A stretch of DNA of 9,925 nucleotides from Trebonia sp. (GCA_030038035.1 JASHPP010000084.1:1-9925); one strand, 5' to 3'; shown: positions 1-7,027, numbered from the stretch's first letter. A program made the numbers and translations. Notes: generated by a model from the sequence alone, not told the origin.

Positions 1-140
1 GCCGCGGCGGCCGGCCCAAGGCCCTCGGAGACGCCGACGAGCAAATGCACCGGACCGCAGCGCTGGCCGAGTCCGCGAGCGAACTCCAAGCCCCGCCGTA
101 TCGCCTCCAGGTACGGCCCGCTCAGTTCCTCTGGGCCCAC
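1..140 (-). CDS. Clp N-terminal-domain protein, N-terminal fragment (runs off left edge)
   Basis: Only the first ~46 residues are in the window. The frame opens after an in-frame TGA at 153-155, and its only usable start is GTG at 140. The translation contains LEAIRRGLEFARGLGQR followed by GPVHLLVGVSEG. This matches the shape of the Clp N-terminal repeat of ClpA/ClpC: a helix ending in 'A..LG', then 'G.EHLLLGL..E'. Such repeats bind substrates or adaptors. In actinobacteria they occur in ClpC and also in small stand-alone Clp_N proteins without an ATPase. Which kind this is cannot be told, because the rest lies outside the window. The gene starts 43 bases after the hyfB stop on the same strand, so it may be the last gene of the hyf operon. 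No clear Shine-Dalgarno sequence precedes the GTG, which lowers confidence in the exact start. The domain call rests on motif resemblance only. Confidence 0.55.
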   Translation of the reverse strand, partial: MGPEELSGPYLEAIRRGLEFARGLGQRCGPVHLLVGVSEGLGPAAA

Positions 141-183
141 CCAGCCAGCATGTCACGCCCCGCCGCTGCCAGCCAGCGGCCTG

Positions 184-2208
184 TCAATAGCTTTCGATCA
201 GGTGGATCACGTAGGCGATCACCACCACGAGGAAGATGTAAAGCAGGTACAGGTTGACATCGCCGGACTGAAGCGGCCGCACGAATCTGGCCAGCCACCT
301 GACGGCAGCCACCACCGGGTCATACAGGTAGCGCTGGAACAGCGGCAGCACGCGGAAGTCGTAGTTCACCGGGCCGGATCGGCCCGCCGGGTCATCAGAC
401 GCGCGCTCGATATGGAACTCCGGCTGGTATAGCTGGCCGAAGGTGACCCGGACGGGATTGGCGAACGCGGTGCCCGTGTATTGCATGTCGGGCTTGAACT
501 TAAGCATGCCGCCGTCCCAGACCGGCACCGTCCGTGTCTGTGCGCCAGACCGGCTGGCCAGGTAGATGAGCACGGGGACCGCCGATACCGCGACCATGAA
601 TACGGCCAGGTAGGTGGGCGAGAAAGCGGCGAAGTTCTGGTGCGCCGGGATTATCGTGAGGTTTCCGATCAGCATGTCCGGGCGTAGCCGGACGCCGGTC
701 ACCGCCTGGGCCACCCGGCTCAGCGCGATCAGGACCGCCGGGGCGCCCACGCTGAGCGCGACACAGGCGATCGCGAGCAGCGCGGGACCGGCCACCGGCT
801 GCCCCGCCTCCCGGGCATTGGCAGCGGCCCGGCTGCGCGGGATGCCCAGGAAGGCAATGCCGTACGCGTGCGCGAACGCCATGACCGCGAGTCCCCCGGA
901 CAGGGCCAGTGCCGCGCCGGCCACGACCAGCACGACCCCTGCCAGGGGCTGGATCCGGAATCCCTGGAAAAGCCCCTGGAATATCAGCCACTCGCTGACG
1001 AAGCCGTTCAGCGGCGGCAGGCCCGCGATACCGAGCGTGCCGATGAGCGTGATCACCGACGATTTCGGGAGCCGCCGCGCCAGGCCACCCAAGCGGTCCA
1101 GGTCCCGGGTTCCCGTCACATGTTCGACAACCCCGGCCTCCAGGAAAAGCAGGGTCTTGTAGGTGCCGTGATTGACCACGTGATAGATCGCCGCCACCAT
1201 CAAGTACGCGCTGAGGGCGGGCTGATGGCCGGACCGGAACATCATGGCCGCGCCGACGGCGGTCATGATGATCCCGATGTTCTCGATGCTGTGGAAAGCG
1301 AGGAGCCGCTTGAAGTCCCGCTCGATGACCGCGTAGAGCACTCCGATCGTGGCGGTCACGCATCCGATCAGGGTGGTCAGGACACCCCACCACATCGGCC
1401 CCCCGGCGAGAAGCTGGAAGGCGAACAGCATCACCCCGTAGACGCCCAGCTTGATGATCAGCCCGGACAGGAAGCCGGATCCGTCCGCGGGCGCGACCGG
1501 GTGCGCCTCGGGCAGCCAGATATGCAGCGGGACGACCCCGGCCTTGAAACCGAACCCGATCAGCGCGAGCACGAACGCCGCGCTGCGCCAGGCGCCGGGG
1601 ATCGCGTGGCCGCGCGCTGCCATCACCGCGAGGTCGAGCGTCCCTGTCTTCACCGACAAAATGGCGAAAGCCGCCACCACGAGCGCGAACCCTACCTCGC
1701 CAAGCGCCAGGAACAGGAAGCCGCCGGCCATCACGCCAGGACGCTGGTGATAGCGCAAGATCAGCAGGTAGCTGAAGATCGTCATCGATTCCCAGGCGAC
1801 AAGGAAGACGACCGCGTTGCCGGCCACGAGCACGCCGAGCGAGGCGAGCAGCGCCAGGTTATAGGCACACAGGTAGAACGCCGAGCCCGCACTCGGGCGG
1901 TGATACCCCGGCGCGAACAGGCCGACAGCGAGCGCGATCAGGCCGAGCAGGGCCACGAACGCCGCGGCCAGCGGGCTGAGCCGCACCGTGACCGCCCCGA
2001 CGACGTCGCCGGCGCCGATCGTCCGGCTGGCACTGGCCCCGTTCAGCGCGGTCAGGATGCCGCCGGCGAGGGCGAGTGCGCCGCCGGTCGCCGAACCGGC
2101 CGTACAGGCCACGAGCCCGGGGCGCGTGCGGGCGAGGACCGCGACCAGCGCCGAGGCCAGCCACAGGGCGGCGGCGCACAGTAGCAGGATCGCGGCTGCC
2201 GCGGTCAT
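184..2208 (-). CDS. hyfB: Hydrogenase-4 subunit B-like antiporter-type membrane subunit
   Basis: This is a proton-translocating-type membrane subunit of a group 4 hydrogenase / formate hydrogenlyase complex, homologous to complex I NuoL/M. At 674 residues it matches E. coli HyfB (about 672). The protein is almost entirely hydrophobic helices. The Proton_antipo_M core carries the expected charged residues: Glu140 in VAWESMTIFSYL, Lys222 and His229 in GFKAGVVPLHIWLPEAH, Lys253 in IIKLGVYG, His343/His347 and Lys351 in HVVNHGTYKTLLF. After about residue 560 it has the HyfB-type extension, with 'WDGGMLKFKPDMQYTGTAF' and a final membrane helix preceded by QSGDVNLYLLY. That extension separates it from plain NuoM and from the bicarbonate-transport DabB proteins. 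The ATG overlaps the hyfF stop codon as ATGA, implying translational coupling. It is the last hyf gene; no large [NiFe] subunit follows it. Coupling electron transfer to ion pumping is known for the family and inferred here. Confidence 0.9.
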   Translation of the reverse strand: MTAAAAILLLCAAALWLASALVAVLARTRPGLVACTAGSATGGALALAGGILTALNGASASRTIGAGDVVGAVTVRLSPLAAAFVALLGLIALAVGLFAPGYHRPSAGSAFYLCAYNLALLASLGVLVAGNAVVFLVAWESMTIFSYLLILRYHQRPGVMAGGFLFLALGEVGFALVVAAFAILSVKTGTLDLAVMAARGHAIPGAWRSAAFVLALIGFGFKAGVVPLHIWLPEAHPVAPADGSGFLSGLIIKLGVYGVMLFAFQLLAGGPMWWGVLTTLIGCVTATIGVLYAVIERDFKRLLAFHSIENIGIIMTAVGAAMMFRSGHQPALSAYLMVAAIYHVVNHGTYKTLLFLEAGVVEHVTGTRDLDRLGGLARRLPKSSVITLIGTLGIAGLPPLNGFVSEWLIFQGLFQGFRIQPLAGVVLVVAGAALALSGGLAVMAFAHAYGIAFLGIPRSRAAANAREAGQPVAGPALLAIACVALSVGAPAVLIALSRVAQAVTGVRLRPDMLIGNLTIIPAHQNFAAFSPTYLAVFMVAVSAVPVLIYLASRSGAQTRTVPVWDGGMLKFKPDMQYTGTAFANPVRVTFGQLYQPEFHIERASDDPAGRSGPVNYDFRVLPLFQRYLYDPVVAAVRWLARFVRPLQSGDVNLYLLYIFLVVVIAYVIHLIESY

Positions 2209-3677
2209 GTGATCGCCTTGATCGACTGCAGGATCAGCTCATTCAGCCCGCCAGGGATCCACACCCCGAGCAGGAGCAGCAGCCCGAGGCCGGGGACGAG
2301 GGGAGACGTTCCTATCACCCGCGACGTCATCCCCGGAGCGGCCACGCCATCCCCAGGGGGCCGTCCGAAGACCATTCCCACGGTCGTGCTCGTGAGTGCC
2401 ACGAACGCGATCACAAGCAGCGCCAGCAGGAAGAAGCCGAGCCAGGCGTGCCCGGCGAAGCTCGCCCGCACGATCGTGAACTCGGACAGGAAGATCCCGA
2501 ACGGCGGCGAGCCGACGATCGCCAGCGAGCCGAGCAGCAGCGCCCCGCCGATCACCGGGGACTGCCGTAGCAGGCCGCGCACTTCGACGACGTTCCGGGT
2601 CTTGTACCGCAGCACGATTTCACCGCTGGTCAGGAACAGGACGGATTTCCCGATCGCGTGATTGAACGTCTGCAGCAGCGCGCCGTAGATGCCGAGCAAA
2701 CCGCCGAACCCGAGGCCGATCGCGATCAGGCCCATGTGCTCGATCGAGGAGTACGCGAACAGCCGCTTGAAGTTCTCACACTGGATCATGAACAGCGCCC
2801 CGATCACCACGGACGCGAAACCGAAGACCAGAAGCACGTCGTTGGCATAGCGGCCGAGCTGAGCGGTGGTCAGCGCCTGGAAGCGGATGATCGCGTACAT
2901 CCCGGTGTTGAGCAGGGCCGCCGACAGCATCGCGCTGGCCGGACCCGGCGCCTCGGCGTGGGCGTCCGGCAGCCAGGTATGCATCGGCGCGAGGCCGACC
3001 TTGGTCCCGTAGCCGATCAGCACGAGCAGGAACCCGAGCCGCAGGCTCGGTGCCTGCAAGAGGGCGACGTGAGCGAACAGCGTGGGCCAGGTCAGCCGTT
3101 GGTCGGGCGAGACATGCAGCGAGATCGCCGAGTAGAAGACGAAGACCGTTCCCACCAGCGCGATCGTCACCCCGAACGAGCTGATGATGATGTACTTCCA
3201 GGCAGCCTCCAGCGACGTCGCGCGTGCCTCCAGCGCCACGAGCACGGCGCTGGCCAGGGTCGAGGCCTCCACGAGCACCCAGAGCAGCCCGAGGTTGCCG
3301 GTCTGCAGGGCCATGAGCATCATCGCCGCGAACAGGGCGAAGAAGGTGCCGTACAGGCGCACCTGCAGCAGGGTCAGCTCGCCCCGCGCCTGCTCGGTCC
3401 GCAGGTAGGAGTACGAGCCGAGACCGGTCAGCGCGACCACCAGCGCGACCGTGACCACGAAGAATGCGGACAGCGGGTCGACGTAGACGAATCCGTCGAG
3501 CGTCCGGAGCGGGTGTCCGGCATGCACCAGCACGGCCAGCGTGATCGCTGCGGCCAGCGACGCGATGCCGGCGGCCGCCAGAGCGACCCCGGTGCCGCGT
3601 GCCCGTGCGCTGGCCCACGGCACGATCGCGGCGGCGAGCGGCAGCGCCCAGGTGAGAACGGCCACGATGAGCGTCAT
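2205..3677 (-). CDS. hyfF: Hydrogenase-4 subunit F-like antiporter-type membrane subunit
   Basis: This is the second antiporter-like subunit of the membrane arm, 490 residues (E. coli HyfF 526; M. tuberculosis HycQ is the actinobacterial relative). The Proton_antipo_M core shows the residues linked to ion translocation in complex I: Glu137 in WVLVEASTLASA, Lys226 and His233 in GYGTKVGLAPMHTWLPDAH, His340 and Lys344 in TFNHAIGKSVLFL. The helix carrying the lysine in HyfB instead reads SAALLNTGMYAI with Asn257, as is usual for HyfF. KYIIISSFGVTIALVGT (from residue 161) and FAYSSIEHMGLI (from 307) are also family hallmarks. The ATG overlaps the hyfE stop by four bases, and the TGA overlaps the hyfB start by four bases, so translation of the three genes is probably coupled. 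The family assignment is secure. The ion carried (H+ or Na+) and the redox partner cannot be read from the sequence. Confidence 0.9.
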   Translation of the reverse strand: MTLIVAVLTWALPLAAAIVPWASARARGTGVALAAAGIASLAAAITLAVLVHAGHPLRTLDGFVYVDPLSAFFVVTVALVVALTGLGSYSYLRTEQARGELTLLQVRLYGTFFALFAAMMLMALQTGNLGLLWVLVEASTLASAVLVALEARATSLEAAWKYIIISSFGVTIALVGTVFVFYSAISLHVSPDQRLTWPTLFAHVALLQAPSLRLGFLLVLIGYGTKVGLAPMHTWLPDAHAEAPGPASAMLSAALLNTGMYAIIRFQALTTAQLGRYANDVLLVFGFASVVIGALFMIQCENFKRLFAYSSIEHMGLIAIGLGFGGLLGIYGALLQTFNHAIGKSVLFLTSGEIVLRYKTRNVVEVRGLLRQSPVIGGALLLGSLAIVGSPPFGIFLSEFTIVRASFAGHAWLGFFLLALLVIAFVALTSTTVGMVFGRPPGDGVAAPGMTSRVIGTSPLVPGLGLLLLLGVWIPGGLNELILQSIKAIT

Positions 3678-4342
3678 CCCCGGAGCCTCCGGAGTTCACC
3701 GGCGGTCGCCGACGCGAGCCGCTGAGCGAGGCCGGAGACAAACGTGAGCATTATCAGCACGCCGGCCACGAGATCGAGAAATATGCCTGCCTCGACAATG
3801 AACGGGAACGTCGCGGCGAGCGTGATCGCGCCGAGGAACACCCCGTTCTCCAGGATCAGCCAGCCGATTAGCTGGGCGATCGTGTGCCGCCGCACGACCA
3901 TGCACAGCCCGCCGAGCAGTACCACCGCCGTGGACAGCGGCACCGCCGCGGTGTCTAGCAGCTGGCCCGGCAGGGTCGAGGGGCGGACCGAGAAGTACGC
4001 GATCCCGGTCAGCACCGCGCCGAAGATGAGCGACGTGGACATGCCAAGCGTGATCGCGGCATCACGCTTGAGATTGAGCCTGTCCAGCAGGTAGTGGCGG
4101 ATCGCGAACGGGATTCCGACCCCCTTGATCGCCAGCGTCAGCACCGCCAGCGCCCACAGGGCCGGGTCGTTCAGGTCGTCGGCGACGATTGCGGCGACGA
4201 TCGCGAGCAGCACCGACTGCGTGGCGTAATAGCCCAGGTAGCGGTCGAACAGCTTTGAGCCGAGGCAGGCAAAGGCGCAGAGCAGGATCAGCACAGATCC
4301 CAGGTTGAGCAGGATCGTATCCGTGGCCGAGGTCATAGGCAC
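3674..4342 (-). CDS. hyfE: Hydrogenase-4 subunit E-like (NuoK-like) membrane subunit
   Basis: This is a small integral membrane subunit, 222 residues (E. coli HyfE 216; M. tuberculosis HycP is the counterpart). It has about six or seven hydrophobic helices. The C-terminal half resembles NuoK: QLIGWLILENGVFL (158-171) places Glu165 in a membrane helix, as in the NuoK proton path, and LDLVAGVLIMLTFVSGLAQ (189-207) closes the protein. Lys73 in AIKGVGIPF is another conserved membrane charge. The extreme start is uncertain. GTG at 4342 gives MPMTS..., while ATG at 4336 gives MTSAT.... GAGG at 4346-4349 is four bases from the GTG and ten from the ATG, so either could serve. That Shine-Dalgarno sequence sits just after the hyfC stop (gap nine bases), so the gene belongs to the same transcript. 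Its four-base overlap with hyfF supports coupled synthesis. Confidence 0.87.
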   Translation of the reverse strand: MPMTSATDTILLNLGSVLILLCAFACLGSKLFDRYLGYYATQSVLLAIVAAIVADDLNDPALWALAVLTLAIKGVGIPFAIRHYLLDRLNLKRDAAITLGMSTSLIFGAVLTGIAYFSVRPSTLPGQLLDTAAVPLSTAVVLLGGLCMVVRRHTIAQLIGWLILENGVFLGAITLAATFPFIVEAGIFLDLVAGVLIMLTFVSGLAQRLASATAGELRRLRG

Positions 4343-4351
4343 GCCACCTCA

Positions 4352-5302
4352 TTACTTCCCTATCACGTAGCCGGTCACAATTCCGAGCAGCGCAAGCAGG
4401 AACGTACCGCCCAGGTATTCGGCGATACGGAAGAAACGCAGCTTGGCGAACGAGCTGTCAATGATGACGATCACGATTCCGCACACCGCGAGCTTGCCGG
4501 CCAGCGCGCAGATCCCCAGCAGGCCGCCGACTATCGAGTTCGCGTGCCCGAGCCCCCATGGCAGGACGAAGACGTTCATGAAGATCGACGACAGCAGGAA
4601 GAGCTTCATCCAGCTTCCCCACTTGACGATCGCGTACTCGCGACCCGAGTACTCCAGCACCCGGCTCTCCTCGATCATCGAGATCTCCGTCGAGGTTGCC
4701 GGGCTGTCGATCGGTATCCGCCCGTTCTCCGCCAGGACAATCATGAAGAACGAGACCAGGCCGAGCAGGTGCGTGGGCAGCGTATACACCGTGACCGAGC
4801 TCGCGATCACATGATTTTCCAGGTAGGGGTTGTCCGAGTTGGACAGCGCGGCCACGGTGAAGAACACGAGGATAAGCGAGGGCTCGGCAAGACTGCCGAC
4901 CCAGGTGGTGCGGCTGGCGCCCAGGCCGCCGATCGGGCTCCCCGTGTCGAGCGCCGCCAGCGTGATCGAGAAGCTCGCCAGCATCAGGACGAAGGCGCCG
5001 CCGATCAGGTCTGCGAGGAACGCGAGCGGCAGCGGCTCGTCGGTGATGACGGGGACGATCACCGAGACCGTCAGGTAGCAGGAGAAGGCGACGAACGGAG
5101 CCACCCGGAAGATCCAGGACGCATTCTCAGAGATCGCGCTTTCCTTGCGCAACTGCTTGGCAAGGTCCCGGTACGGCTGAAAGACACTGGGCCCGCGCTT
5201 GGACTGCACCCTGGCCTCGGCCCGGGCAATGCAGCCTATATAGAGCGGGGCAAGAATCAGAACTGCCGCGCTCTGGATAACCTGCAAGGCGATGGCTATC
5301 AG
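4352..5302 (-). CDS. hyfC: Hydrogenase-4 subunit C-like (HycD/NuoH-like) membrane subunit, probable CTG start
   Basis: This is the NuoH-type membrane anchor of a group 4 hydrogenase, the subunit that normally docks the catalytic NuoB/NuoD-like arm. Counting from TTG at 5287 (311 residues), the hallmarks are RGPSVFQPYRDLAKQLRKE (31-49), GSPIGGLGASRT (117-128) and the acidic loop AENGRIPIDSPATSTEIS followed by MIEESRVLEYSGR (186-216). The last of these is typical of HycD/HyfC. About eight membrane helices are visible. The start is unusual: the open frame contains no ATG or GTG before the first helix. TTG at 5287 has no Shine-Dalgarno and leaves only a few residues before helix 1. CTG at 5302 lies six bases after AGAAGAGG (5309-5316) and gives an N-terminus of family-like length (316 residues), so I placed the start there. 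The function is well supported; the start is an inference. It is the first gene of the operon, 140 bases from the cupin gene. Confidence 0.88.
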   Translation of the reverse strand: MIAIALQVIQSAAVLILAPLYIGCIARAEARVQSKRGPSVFQPYRDLAKQLRKESAISENASWIFRVAPFVAFSCYLTVSVIVPVITDEPLPLAFLADLIGGAFVLMLASFSITLAALDTGSPIGGLGASRTTWVGSLAEPSLILVFFTVAALSNSDNPYLENHVIASSVTVYTLPTHLLGLVSFFMIVLAENGRIPIDSPATSTEISMIEESRVLEYSGREYAIVKWGSWMKLFLLSSIFMNVFVLPWGLGHANSIVGGLLGICALAGKLAVCGIVIVIIDSSFAKLRFFRIAEYLGGTFLLALLGIVTGYVIGK

Positions 5303-5311
5303 GGCAAGCCT

Positions 5312-5337
5312 CTTCTACCATAGAAAATAGATAGAAG
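5312..5337 (-). other. Possible hairpin next to the hyfC ribosome-binding site
   Basis: On the minus strand CTTCTATC (5337-5330) can pair with GGTAGAAG (5319-5312), giving eight pairs including one U-G, around a ten-base U-rich loop. The 3' arm runs directly into the Shine-Dalgarno AGAGG (5313-5309), sharing two bases with it. If formed in the mRNA it could partly mask that site. The structure is read by eye with no energy calculation. Confidence 0.35.
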
Positions 5338-5401
5338 CCATCAGCCTTGCCGAAGCGGTCCGGCCAGGCCTATGCGGGCTTCATCGCCTTATGAGGCCCA
5401 T

Positions 5402-5410
5402 ATTATAGCA
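5402..5410 (-). promoter_or_regulatory. Extended -10 promoter element for the hyf operon
   Basis: The minus strand reads TGCTATAAT, a perfect extended -10 (TGn-TATAAT). This is striking in such GC-rich DNA. No good -35 lies 16-18 bases upstream, which is tolerated by extended -10 promoters. A start near 5395 would give a leader of roughly 90 bases before the CTG at 5302. A 12-base dyad, GCCT-N4-AGGC (5386-5397), covers the predicted start site and could be an operator. The element lies 35-40 bases downstream of the cupin stop, so hyf can be transcribed independently of the catabolic block. Confidence 0.55.
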
Positions 5411-5442
5411 GCCCAGCCTGTACACGCGATAGGAAACCGCGC

Positions 5443-5850
5443 TCAGAAGATGACGTACACCTTGCGGACGGTTTCGTGCAGCTCCCACGTGCCCCGCCAG
5501 CCGCGCGGGAACACCGCGCTGTCCCCAGGCCGCAGCAGGACCGGCGACCCGCCGTCCGCGGTGACGGTCAGCGTGCCGGACAGGATGTGCACGAACTCGT
5601 GCTGCTCCTGGACCCAGTACGACGGCCCGGCGGTGCACTCCCAGACCCCCGCCTCCTGATCCCCGGAAGACCCTCCTGAGGTCCCTTCCTGACTCCCTTC
5701 GGAAGACCACAAGGTAACCCCGCGCGTCGCCATGGGCTCCCCGGTCGCCTCCGCCAGCGGCCCCCAGTCCTCGAGTTCGGCGCTCGCCGCCCCGGCCAGG
5801 TGCGCCAGCCAGGCACCAGGGACAACGGGCGTACCAGCATCCACGGTCAT
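5443..5850 (-). CDS. DUF861/Cupin_3-type small cupin protein
   Basis: A 135-residue single-domain cupin. The conserved part is GVWECTAGPSYW (68-79), then EFVHILSGTLTVT (85-97) as the first cupin motif and RPGDSAVFPRGWRGTWELHE (107-126) as the second, ending in the family-typical VRKVYVIF. The family is linked to small-molecule and amine metabolism (EutQ and ureidoglycine aminohydrolase are distant relatives), but most members have no proven reaction, so no function is assigned. Residues 51-66 are a four-fold Gly/Ser/Glu-rich repeat, EGSQ-EGTS-GGSS-GDQE, ahead of the barrel; I regard this as an extra flexible loop. The start is secure: GAGG overlaps the TGA of the upstream FAD gene and lies five or so bases before the ATG, and the genes are seven bases apart. 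Translation is therefore coupled to the amine oxidoreductase, and the cupin is likely to act on, or protect, an intermediate of that pathway. Confidence 0.8.
   Translation of the reverse strand: MTVDAGTPVVPGAWLAHLAGAASAELEDWGPLAEATGEPMATRGVTLWSSEGSQEGTSGGSSGDQEAGVWECTAGPSYWVQEQHEFVHILSGTLTVTADGGSPVLLRPGDSAVFPRGWRGTWELHETVRKVYVIF
5653..5700 (-). repeat. Four degenerate 12-base tandem units inside the cupin gene
   Basis: In coding orientation the units are GAAGGGAGTCAG, GAAGGGACCTCA, GGAGGGTCTTCC and GGGGATCAGGAG. They are in frame and encode EGSQ, EGTS, GGSS and GDQE (residues 51-66). The coding strand also has four G-runs of at least three bases, separated by 9, 9 and 6 bases, which is compatible with a G-quadruplex. 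The repeats are imperfect, but the period is clear by eye. Confidence 0.6.
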
Positions 5851-5857
5851 CAGAACC

Positions 5858-7027
5858 TCACTTCGTTTTTTCCGGGAACGGAAGGGCTATCGGGTCGGCG
5901 GCCAGGCGGCTGCGCCCCGATGCGTCGAACCGGTCGAGCCCGAGGTCGGACAGGTCCACCACCGCCGAAGACCCGGTCAGCGCCACATCGGCGACCGCCG
6001 CGGCGACCGCCGGGCCCCACATCATCCCGGCACCGCCCGCGGACGCCACGAACACCCGGTCCAGCCCCGGAGCCGGACCGATGATCGGCAGGTGGTCGGG
6101 CGTGTAGTCGATCGTCGCCGCCCAGACCCGCCGCAGCGCGAGCCCCACGGTCAGCGGCACGAGCTTGGCGAGCCGCTGCCGCATCAGCGTCATGTACTCC
6201 CAGTCCACGGACCGGTTCTCCCCGGGCGGCTCGTCCGGATTGCTCATCCCGAACAGCAGCCCGTCCTCCTCCGGCCGCCAGTACAGCCCGGAGCCCACGT
6301 CGAAGACCATCGGCGTGTCCGCGAATTCCGGATGCTGCTCGGTCACCGCGACCTGGTGCCGCGCGCCGCCCGCCGGGATCGCGACCCCGGCCAGCGCGCC
6401 GACCGCGGCGAGCTTCGGCCCGCCGGTCAAGATCACCAGGCCCGCGTCGACCGTGCCGCGCGAGGTCAGCACCGTGCCCGCGGACAGCCCGGCGAACGCG
6501 GTCTGCTCGGCGACCACCACGCCCGCCGCGAGCAGCGCGGCGGTGTAGGCCGCCACGTTGCGCGAGGGGGTGATGAACCCGTCCTCGGCGCAGTACGACG
6601 CGCCGAGCGTCTGCCCGGGTGCCATCGAGGGGTTGAGCGCGTCCACCTCCGCACCCGAGACCCAGCGCACCGGGATGCCGATCGCCTGCTGCATCGCGAT
6701 CCGGTCGCGGGCGGCCGCGACCTCCGCCGGCGTGAAGCACGGCAGCAGGTACCCCTGCTCGGTGAACCCCGAGTCGGTCCCGATCTCCGGGCGCTGGCGC
6801 AGGTAGAACTCGCGGGACCAGCGCCCGAGGCGGACGGCCTCCGGCGTGCCGCCCTGCAGCCTGACGACGCCGGCCGCGCGGCTGCTCGCGCCGGCCCCGA
6901 GCTGCCCCTTTTCCAGCAGCACGACGTTGGCTAGCCCGGCCTTGCGCAGGAAGTAGGCGCACCACCCGCCCACGGTCCCGCCGCCGACGACGACGGCGTC
7001 GGCGCTGCGAGGGAGATCAGAACTCAT
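5858..7027 (-). CDS. DAO-family FAD-dependent amine oxidoreductase
   Basis: A flavoprotein of the D-amino-acid oxidase/sarcosine oxidase fold, 389 residues. Such enzymes oxidise the C-N bond of amino acids or N-methyl amines. The N-terminal dinucleotide-binding motif GGGTVGGW lies at about residues 15-22, with a ribose-binding Glu39 in VVLLEKG. The C-terminal FAD motif TPDHLPIIGP begins near 309 and is followed by ASAGGAGMMWGPAVAAAVAD. This arrangement resembles sarcosine oxidase beta-type and dimethylglycine-type oxidoreductases. The start was set at ATG 7027 because GGAGG (7035-7039) lies exactly seven bases upstream. An in-frame ATG at 7051 is inside the operator and has no Shine-Dalgarno. 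The gene is first in a two-gene operon with the cupin and divergent from the acyl-CoA dehydrogenase. With the Rieske enzyme nearby, a demethylation or C-N cleavage step is plausible. Whether it works as an oxidase or a dehydrogenase, and on which substrate, is unknown. Confidence 0.87.
   Translation of the reverse strand: MSSDLPRSADAVVVGGGTVGGWCAYFLRKAGLANVVLLEKGQLGAGASSRAAGVVRLQGGTPEAVRLGRWSREFYLRQRPEIGTDSGFTEQGYLLPCFTPAEVAAARDRIAMQQAIGIPVRWVSGAEVDALNPSMAPGQTLGASYCAEDGFITPSRNVAAYTAALLAAGVVVAEQTAFAGLSAGTVLTSRGTVDAGLVILTGGPKLAAVGALAGVAIPAGGARHQVAVTEQHPEFADTPMVFDVGSGLYWRPEEDGLLFGMSNPDEPPGENRSVDWEYMTLMRQRLAKLVPLTVGLALRRVWAATIDYTPDHLPIIGPAPGLDRVFVASAGGAGMMWGPAVAAAVADVALTGSSAVVDLSDLGLDRFDASGRSRLAADPIALPFPEKTK

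Noticed and set aside
868..2184. Long plus-strand open frame of 438 codons opposite hyfB
   Set aside because: The translation is an Arg/Glu/Gln/His/Asp-rich shadow with no domain pattern, while the opposite strand encodes a full-length HyfB with all family motifs.
2658..3725. Plus-strand open frame of 355 codons opposite hyfF
   Set aside because: Same kind of charged antisense shadow; it crosses the hyfF-hyfE junction and has no recognisable domain.
184..5302. Reading the left block as part of a respiratory complex I (nuo) operon or a DabAB bicarbonate transporter
   Set aside because: The HyfB C-terminal extension, HyfE and HycD-type loop motifs fit group 4 hydrogenase membrane subunits, and no other nuo gene or DabA-like gene is present.
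5127..5321. 64-codon minus-strand frame starting at ATG 5321, which could look like an upstream hyfC start
   Set aside because: It is in a different frame from hyfC and encodes no membrane helix; using it would need a frameshift for which there is no evidence.
5421..5442. CGCG-N9-CGCG dyad just after the cupin stop, considered as a terminator
   Set aside because: The stem is only four pairs with no U-tract, too weak to call.
5732..6934. Plus-strand open frame of 400 codons opposite the cupin and FAD genes
   Set aside because: It spans two real genes on the other strand, is Arg/His/Pro-rich, and is explained by GC-rich codon bias.
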